Source: an uncultured Bacteroidota bacterium (GTDB lineage Bacteria > Bacteroidota > Bacteroidia > Flavobacteriales > Flavobacteriaceae). From it: 10,912 nucleotides of DNA. The stretch covers positions 1 through 10,912 of the forward strand of contig CAISUR010000344.1 of the NCBI GenBank assembly GCA_903888655.1, read 5' to 3'. The notes under the pieces are model-generated. The model searched no databases and was not told where the DNA came from. It worked only from the letters and a program-made list of their open reading frames with translations. Positions 6,138 to 10,912 of this stretch are shown piece by piece. Position 1 is the first letter of the stretch. Every line of letters begins with the position of its first letter. A program made the position numbers and the translations under genes.

Positions 6138-8213
6138 CTAAATTTGTTTTAAATATTCTTTTCCTTGTTTTGGAGTAATTGTTTTAAATAAAATAAGATT
6201 TTTAATTATTTCATTAATTTCTTGTTTTAATTGCGGAGAATTATTTCCAATTTCTATTTCTCCTTCTAATAATTTTAATCTTTTCTTTAAATCATTAATA
6301 GTTGTTTCGTTTGTATGTGGAATATCTGTATGAAGTTTCCCTAAATAAACTACCTTGTCATAAATAATTCTATCCGATTTATCTAATCTTGTTAATTCAT
6401 CATGAGTAGGATGCATTCCTTCAATCAAATCCATTATAATACTAGCAAGTTTTTTTGAGATTTTCTTATTTGGTAATCCTCCGATACTTTTTCCTTGATG
6501 TGTTTTTATTGCTAAAGTATTTTCATTTTTCAATTTATTATATAAAATACTTACTTGTCCGAATGGAATTAATTTAGGTTCATGCTGTTTATGAATTCCC
6601 ATACCATATTCTACTTGTTGAGGTTTATTTATTCCTGATTTATAAGATGATTGAATAGTATCTTGAACCTCGACTGGAGAAATATTAAATTTTCTTATCA
6701 ATTTTTTACAATATGAACTACCATTTAAACTTGTATAACCCTTTCCATCTTCTCCTAATGCTTCATATAAATCTGGTACAGTTATACCTGTTTTATCTTT
6801 TATTTCTTTAGAAGATTTAATTTTACCTTTTACACCTTGCATCTTTCTATCATTAGGAACACCTTCATCAAAATACTCTTTGAATGATCCTATTTCATTA
6901 GTAAATGAATATAAAAGAGCATATTTACTATCTCCTCTTCTATGAACTAAAACAGCTCTAAAATATAATGGTGGTTCACCTCTCATAGTAGGTTTCTTTA
7001 GTTCTATCGTGCTTGTATCGATTTGTTCTACATGTATTTTACCTTGATCTAAAATAGGTTCTTCACTATATATAGCTTGTTCTACCGCTATTGGTAAATC
7101 ACTATCCATTTTTCTTATTAAACCATTTAAAAATTCTATTATTGTATCAGCGTCTACTTTAGAATTACTTCCATAAATTTTTTTAAATTTACTTACTACT
7201 AAATTCCATATCTTATTCAATTCAAATTTCTTTTCTGGTTCTTCTACAAATGAATTAGCTACTTGTTCTATTATTACCTGATTTTTAGTAATATCTTGCA
7301 GGTTTCTTCTAAATAAAATATTTGCCTTTTGTCTACTCTCTTCTAAAATATCTTCAGGTAAATCTACTAGAGCGTTCTGTTGTAATCTTTGCAAATATTC
7401 TTGTTCTGTTTCACTTGGTAATTGTTCCATTCTAAAAGCTGAAGCATTTAAAGCATTTAAACTATCTTGATAAGTTCTTATTTTTTCTTTATTTCTTTCT
7501 TTTAGTAGTTTTATTGACCTATTTCGTTCATTTATCTCTTCTTCAAATTGTTTTTTAGCTTGATTAGCACCTACATCTATTTCATGTTGTAATTCTGCTA
7601 ATTCATATATTAATGAATCCATTTCAGCTAAAATATATTTAGTTTCATATTTGAAATCTTCCGTGCTAATTTTACCTTCATTAAGAAGTCTAGCGTAATA
7701 TTGTTCTTCTGTTACTAAATATTCATATCTCTCCAATTTATTATTATATTGTTCTAAAAATTGCTGTCTTGTATCTTCGATCTCTATTAATACATTTTCT
7801 AATACTTCTGGTCTTACATATCCATCATCTTCTTCTAAATCAGGAACCTCTACAGATGTATCATATCTCTTAAATCTTTTTACTCCATCTTCATCTATAT
7901 ATTCGAATCCTTTAGGTTGTTCTTCTATATCTTGTATCATCTGTTCTGATATTTTTGATAAAGTTTTTACTTGTTGATTTCTTTTTTGACTTCTCTTTCC
8001 TATTTGATCATTCTTAATAAGTAAATCTCTATCTTTTTTATCTTGCTCCTCTATTCTGAAAGCTAATTTATCCAAGTTACGAGGTTGAATATTTGCTGGT
8101 ATAACTTTTCTTAAACCTTCTCTAGTTACTAAATAACTTTTGACATCATTTTTTAATAATAACTTGTTGGTTTTCATAGACGCTTGAGTAATTTTATCTA
8201 ACAAACTTGTCAT
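6138..8213 (-). CDS. Large coiled-coil virion or assembly protein (691 aa)
   Basis: No enzyme motif is visible. The N-terminal ~260 residues are highly charged, and about 130-250 read as long coiled coil (runs such as EEEINERN, LLKERNKEK). A short segment LPSETEQEYLQRL follows at 265-277. Residues about 405-530 look like a globular region (LYFRAVLVHRRGDSKYALLYSF). The C-terminal ~155 residues contain IPFGQV at 549-554, GGLPNKKIS at 578-586, LHTDIPHT at 627-634 and a final helical part LLEGEIEIGNNSP at 648-660. I recall this C-terminal arrangement from uncharacterised proteins next to capsid genes in polinton-like and large DNA viruses, so a structural role is inferred from family memory and context. 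The start is well placed: ATG in TATAAATG on the - strand, with no in-frame ATG before it in the 30-base gap. It ends in TAG, 32 bases before the core-protein start. Confidence 0.6.
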   Translation of the reverse strand: MTSLLDKITQASMKTNKLLLKNDVKSYLVTREGLRKVIPANIQPRNLDKLAFRIEEQDKKDRDLLIKNDQIGKRSQKRNQQVKTLSKISEQMIQDIEEQPKGFEYIDEDGVKRFKRYDTSVEVPDLEEDDGYVRPEVLENVLIEIEDTRQQFLEQYNNKLERYEYLVTEEQYYARLLNEGKISTEDFKYETKYILAEMDSLIYELAELQHEIDVGANQAKKQFEEEINERNRSIKLLKERNKEKIRTYQDSLNALNASAFRMEQLPSETEQEYLQRLQQNALVDLPEDILEESRQKANILFRRNLQDITKNQVIIEQVANSFVEEPEKKFELNKIWNLVVSKFKKIYGSNSKVDADTIIEFLNGLIRKMDSDLPIAVEQAIYSEEPILDQGKIHVEQIDTSTIELKKPTMRGEPPLYFRAVLVHRRGDSKYALLYSFTNEIGSFKEYFDEGVPNDRKMQGVKGKIKSSKEIKDKTGITVPDLYEALGEDGKGYTSLNGSSYCKKLIRKFNISPVEVQDTIQSSYKSGINKPQQVEYGMGIHKQHEPKLIPFGQVSILYNKLKNENTLAIKTHQGKSIGGLPNKKISKKLASIIMDLIEGMHPTHDELTRLDKSDRIIYDKVVYLGKLHTDIPHTNETTINDLKKRLKLLEGEIEIGNNSPQLKQEINEIIKNLILFKTITPKQGKEYLKQI

Positions 8214-8218
8214 TTATA
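8211..8218 (-). promoter_or_regulatory. TATAAATG start element of the coiled-coil gene
   Basis: On the - strand TATAAATG overlaps the start codon, preceded by CCTAATA. The gap to the preceding gene's stop is only 30 bases, so any separate promoter must lie here or inside the two-TM gene. Confidence 0.4.
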
Positions 8219-8243
8219 TATTAGGAAAAGAAACTAATTTTTA

Positions 8244-8813
8244 CTAAATGACACTATTTTCTATATTATCTCTATTTAATAGCGGATATTCATATATAGA
8301 TGACAATGACGAAGGCGGTGATGAAGCTTGTGAACCTTTAGTAATAATATTTTTATGTAATGGAGTTAATTCATCGGCTATTGTTTTGTATATCATACAT
8401 GAATTATCTAGCAACTTTATATATGTTGAATAACACTCTTCTAGAAATGGTTTCAAGTCTGGACGATTATTTCCTTTTAACATTGTATTCTTATATATCT
8501 CTGTTGATAATTTATAGTATTCTTTTGATGATGCTTGTTCACTTTCCATTTGGCTATTAATACCTAAAAACATTTCTATACTTCCAATTATACCTGTAGT
8601 CAAAGATAATAACGAATTTAGTCCTGTTATAACTCTTTGTTCTAAATATTGTTGTGATACTGATACTATCGAATTTATAGCTGAAAGTATTATTACAGGT
8701 ATACGAAAATATTTTATAGATTTTTGCAATTCTATATATCTCTTTTTATGAACTTTAGACAAATATATCGAATTTATCCTTATTCCTTCTAATACACTTT
8801 CTATATCGTCCAT
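8244..8813 (-). CDS. Two-transmembrane protein, SLATT-like architecture (189 aa)
   Basis: A small membrane protein of unknown role. A charged N-terminal helical part (1-34) leads into a first hydrophobic segment at about 36-52 (FRIPVIILSAINSIVSV), a short loop with LEQR, and a second at about 61-84 (SLLSLTTGIIGSIEMFLGI). A helical tail with SSKEYYKLSTEIYK follows, then a Ser/Pro-rich end. Homologues of this layout are frequent in giant algal viruses and polinton-like viruses (from memory). The plan of two closely spaced TM helices flanked by helices recalls the SLATT membrane-effector superfamily, but that link is only a shape comparison. It is divergent from the capsid gene and upstream of the coiled-coil gene on the same strand. 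The ATG lies in TATAAAATG. It could be an internal-membrane or host-membrane protein of the virus; no catalytic residue is seen. Confidence 0.6.
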   Translation of the reverse strand: MDDIESVLEGIRINSIYLSKVHKKRYIELQKSIKYFRIPVIILSAINSIVSVSQQYLEQRVITGLNSLLSLTTGIIGSIEMFLGINSQMESEQASSKEYYKLSTEIYKNTMLKGNNRPDLKPFLEECYSTYIKLLDNSCMIYKTIADELTPLHKNIITKGSQASSPPSSLSSIYEYPLLNRDNIENSVI

Positions 8814-8858
8814 TTTATAATATCTTTAGAAATATTTTCTTTTTATAATCTATAAATG
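8811..8858. promoter_or_regulatory. Divergent promoter region between the two-TM and capsid genes
   Basis: 42 non-coding bases separate two genes transcribed apart. The - strand side ends in TATAAAATG and the + strand side in TATAAATG, with a second TTTTATAATC 15 bases further from the capsid start. The interval is almost entirely A and T. It must hold at least the core promoters of both genes, including the presumably highly expressed capsid gene. Confidence 0.5.
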
Positions 8859-10691
8859 ACTGACGCATACGAATTCAGTAAAAGTTGCTTTCCTCAGTCG
8901 TTAGAGGGACAATCGCCTTATGTTTCTAAACAGTGGAACTACATTAACGATATTAATGGTTCTCAGTATACAAATAACGGATCTCCAACTTTGGTTCAAT
9001 TTGACCTTTCTTCTATCTACAATTCCACAAACTTAATTCAACCCGACAGTATGTATCTAGCAATTCCTATTACATATGTTTCTGTATATGTTGCTACTAA
9101 CACGCTAATAGCTCCTGTTACTGGTTCATGGGCTTCTACTGGACTTAAAGCTGGATATTTTCAACTAATTCATGGTGCAGATATGGCTGTTGATGGTAAA
9201 ACATTAAACCAATTTCAACCATATACAAATCAATATGTAGCATTTAAATTACTTTCTAGCATGAGCGCTGACGATCGACTTACTTTAGGAGCTAGTTTAG
9301 GACTTGGAACTGAATTAGATAATCCTCAATCTCTTAAGTTTAATGGTTCTTCTAACTCTGTTCCAGCTTCAGGAACTTTCCCTTCAGCTGTGGTTACTGG
9401 TGGAACTGGCCTAATTGGTGGTAATGGACTTAATAATAATTTCCCTTTTCCTATCGCTGGAGGTGGTGATTTTTCTGATCAGGGCGCTTTTGGTGCTCAG
9501 AATGCTACTTCGTACAATAATGGACTTCAATCTAGACAGAAACGAGTTGTCGATACTACAGTAGCGGGAAATGGATTATTTTATAACTCTGGAAACATTA
9601 ATACCACTATTACAAATAATAGTAATATACTTAAAGAATTCAAGCCTTATTATACTGTAAATGGAAATTATATGATTTGGTATGATGTGGCCGTCGTCAA
9701 AATTTCAGATATTTTTGACAGCTTTAAGCAGATGCCTCTCATGAAAAGACTTTCGGCAGTTTGTAGATTTTATATAAATACAGGTACAGTTGTATCAAAT
9801 ATTTATTCTACTTCTGGTAATGCTTCTACTGGATTGATGGTTACTTCTGCAACTGGAATTGGATTTACTAATACTTGCCCTTTGATACAAACAGCTCTTT
9901 CTACTCTTCCCGCAAGTGTTACTGCAATTGCTTCAGGTCTTTTCATTGGAACTCCTCCTAATACGGCTATACCAGCTGGTTCTACTGCAAGTATCAATTT
10001 TGCTAATGCTGGTGCATCGCATTTTATGCCTGCATGTAGAATTTATTACGCACAAATTCAATTAAAACCTGAACGCTTAATACCTTATATTTCTGAAAAT
10101 CGTGCTAAGAAAATTGTCTATACTGATTTCTTGACTAACACTATTTCTAATATTAGTGGAGGTTCAACATTTTCTCAGCTTATTCAGTCAGGAGTTTCTA
10201 ATATTCGTGGAATTCTTATTATTCCTCAATTGTCTTCTACTTTTAATGGTTCTAATAGCATAAGCGGAGCTGCTTCTACAGCTGGTATTACACCATTTTC
10301 CCCTCTTCAATCTCCTTATACTGATGGTATTTCAACAGGTCCTCTATCTATTATAAATCTACAAGTATCAGTAGGAGGTGTGAATGTTCTAGCAAATCCA
10401 ATCCAGACGGGATTCGACGAGTTCCTACAGCAAGTTACACTTTACGAAAAGCTCGCGGCCCTAGATTATGGCGTTTCATGTGGTCTTATTAATGAGAATA
10501 TGTATCAAAACTCTTATCGTCCGTTCTATATTGACTGTACTAGAGCTAATATTTCAGATATGCTCACACCTAGAAATGTTGTCATTTCTGGAACTAATAA
10601 TGTCTTATCTACATGTGATTACCTAGTGTTTACAGAATATTTTAAAGAAATTGTTGCAGATGTAGAAACAGGTTTAATTAATATGTCTTAA
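8856..10691 (+). CDS. MCP: Major capsid protein, double jelly-roll, PLV (PgVV-like) type (611 aa)
   Basis: Forms the icosahedral shell as trimeric capsomers. The length (611 aa) and arrangement fit a double-jelly-roll capsid protein of polinton-like viruses. Recognisable pieces are an N-terminal FSKSCFPQSLEGQSPYVSKQ stretch (7-26), GADMAVDGKTLNQFQPY (107-123), a Gly/Asn-rich loop around 181-211 (GNGLNNNFPFP), NNGLQSRQKRVVDTT (221-235), KPYYTVNGNYMIWYDVAV (263-280), then LMKRLSAVCRFYINTG (295-310) joining to the second half. The C-terminal half has LKPERLIPYISENRAKKIVY (402-421) and FDEFLQQVTLYEKLAALDYG (516-535). I match these by memory to PgVV-type capsid proteins; no search was run. There is no signal peptide. 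The ATG is inside TATAAATG, the same start context as the structural genes at 3162 and 8213. It is divergent from the two-TM gene across 42 bases and followed after 35 bases by the methyltransferase gene. Confidence 0.85.
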   Translation: MTDAYEFSKSCFPQSLEGQSPYVSKQWNYINDINGSQYTNNGSPTLVQFDLSSIYNSTNLIQPDSMYLAIPITYVSVYVATNTLIAPVTGSWASTGLKAGYFQLIHGADMAVDGKTLNQFQPYTNQYVAFKLLSSMSADDRLTLGASLGLGTELDNPQSLKFNGSSNSVPASGTFPSAVVTGGTGLIGGNGLNNNFPFPIAGGGDFSDQGAFGAQNATSYNNGLQSRQKRVVDTTVAGNGLFYNSGNINTTITNNSNILKEFKPYYTVNGNYMIWYDVAVVKISDIFDSFKQMPLMKRLSAVCRFYINTGTVVSNIYSTSGNASTGLMVTSATGIGFTNTCPLIQTALSTLPASVTAIASGLFIGTPPNTAIPAGSTASINFANAGASHFMPACRIYYAQIQLKPERLIPYISENRAKKIVYTDFLTNTISNISGGSTFSQLIQSGVSNIRGILIIPQLSSTFNGSNSISGAASTAGITPFSPLQSPYTDGISTGPLSIINLQVSVGGVNVLANPIQTGFDEFLQQVTLYEKLAALDYGVSCGLINENMYQNSYRPFYIDCTRANISDMLTPRNVVISGTNNVLSTCDYLVFTEYFKEIVADVETGLINMS

Positions 10692-10694
10692 AGA

Positions 10695-10725
10695 AATAAA
10701 TTTATATATATTGTTAATATAAATG
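10695..10725 (+). promoter_or_regulatory. AATAAA after the capsid gene and TATAAATG before the methyltransferase
   Basis: AATAAA at 10695-10700 lies four bases after the capsid stop and could serve as a polyadenylation signal. TATAAATG at 10718-10725 is the start-associated octamer, but its ATG is in a different frame from the methyltransferase, whose ATG is at 10727. Both motifs are short and the region is AT-rich. Confidence 0.3.
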
Positions 10726-10726
10726 T

Positions 10727-10912
10727 ATGGCTGGATTTCATACAAAAACATTTATTAAACACGATGATTATATGACCCCAAAATATGCGTGGGAAAATAT
10801 CCAACAATTTATTCCAAAGGATAAAATAATTTGGGAAGCTTTTTATGGTAATGGTAAAAGTGGTGAATATTTAAAAGAACTTGGATTTAATGTTATACAC
10901 GAAGAAGTTGAT
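10727..10912 (+). CDS. Adenine-specific DNA methyltransferase-like, N-terminal fragment (first 62 aa, cut by window edge)
   Basis: Partial gene running off the right edge. It starts MAGFHTKTFIKHDDYMTPKY and continues to IIWEAFYGNGKSGEYLKELG. DDYMTP followed by W(E)AFYGNGKSG reads as the N-terminus and S-adenosylmethionine-binding motif I (F.G.G.S) of an N6-adenine methyltransferase of the kind common in algal viruses and polinton-like viruses. The catalytic (D/N/S)PP(Y/F) motif would lie beyond the window, so activity cannot be judged. Start choice: the ATG at 10723 that fits TATAAATG is in another frame and meets TAA after 11 codons, so the ATG at 10727 is used. Possible roles are protecting viral DNA, or marking it against a host or virus nuclease; no restriction gene is visible here. 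Confidence 0.75.
   Translation, partial: MAGFHTKTFIKHDDYMTPKYAWENIQQFIPKDKIIWEAFYGNGKSGEYLKELGFNVIHEEVD

Noticed and set aside
8248..8560. Two + strand open frames (61 and 66 codons) with hydrophobic products
   Set aside because: Both are antisense to the two-TM gene; hydrophobic codons on one strand often read as hydrophobic on the other. No separate promoter or family is visible.
9803..9997. 64-codon - strand frame inside the capsid gene
   Set aside because: Antisense shadow of the capsid frame, with no motif.
1..10912. tRNA genes, terminal inverted repeats, integrase or packaging ATPase
   Set aside because: None could be found by reading. Terminal repeats would not be expected in an internal window, and the ATPase and replication genes presumably lie outside.

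Overview
The window is AT-rich, intron-free and packed with nine genes separated by only 21-66 bases. Its gene content is that of a eukaryotic dsDNA virus of the polinton-like / virophage-like kind (Preplasmiviricota), most like polinton-like viruses (PLVs) of unicellular algae and other protists. This rests on a large capsid protein of the Phaeocystis-globosa-virophage (PgVV) PLV type, an adenain-type maturation protease, penton-like proteins, a fibre, and a basic core protein, all recognised by eye from motifs. A small nucleocytovirus is a less likely alternative. TAA, TAG and TGA all end genes here, so the standard genetic code applies. No ATPase, polymerase, integrase, tRNA or terminal repeat is visible, so this is an internal piece of a longer element, and the last gene is cut by the window edge.

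Layout. Bases 11-4064 (+) hold a vertex block: a penton/minor-capsid-like protein, a long fibre-like protein with YadA-head-type repeats, then a second, shorter paralogue of the first. Bases 4090-5163 (+) encode a two-domain protein: an N-terminal class-3-lipase-like hydrolase fused to a C-terminal adenain-type cysteine protease. A hairpin closes this block where it meets three genes on the other strand: a His/Gly/Arg-rich core protein with AT-hook motifs (5230-6105), a large coiled-coil protein (6138-8213) and a two-transmembrane protein (8244-8813). A 42-base divergent promoter region then leads into the major capsid protein (8856-10691, +), followed by the start of an adenine-methyltransferase-like gene (10727 onward, +).

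How they work together (inference). The capsid protein would build the icosahedral shell and the two penton-like paralogues the vertices or minor capsomers, with the fibre anchored at the vertex. The core protein would condense the genome. The protease would mature the particle, with the core protein carrying plausible cleavage sites. The lipase domain, carried into the particle by the protease, could open a host membrane at entry. Every gene starts within a few bases of a TATA-like element, and four start exactly at TATAAATG or TATAAAATG, which suggests shared late transcription with extremely short leaders.
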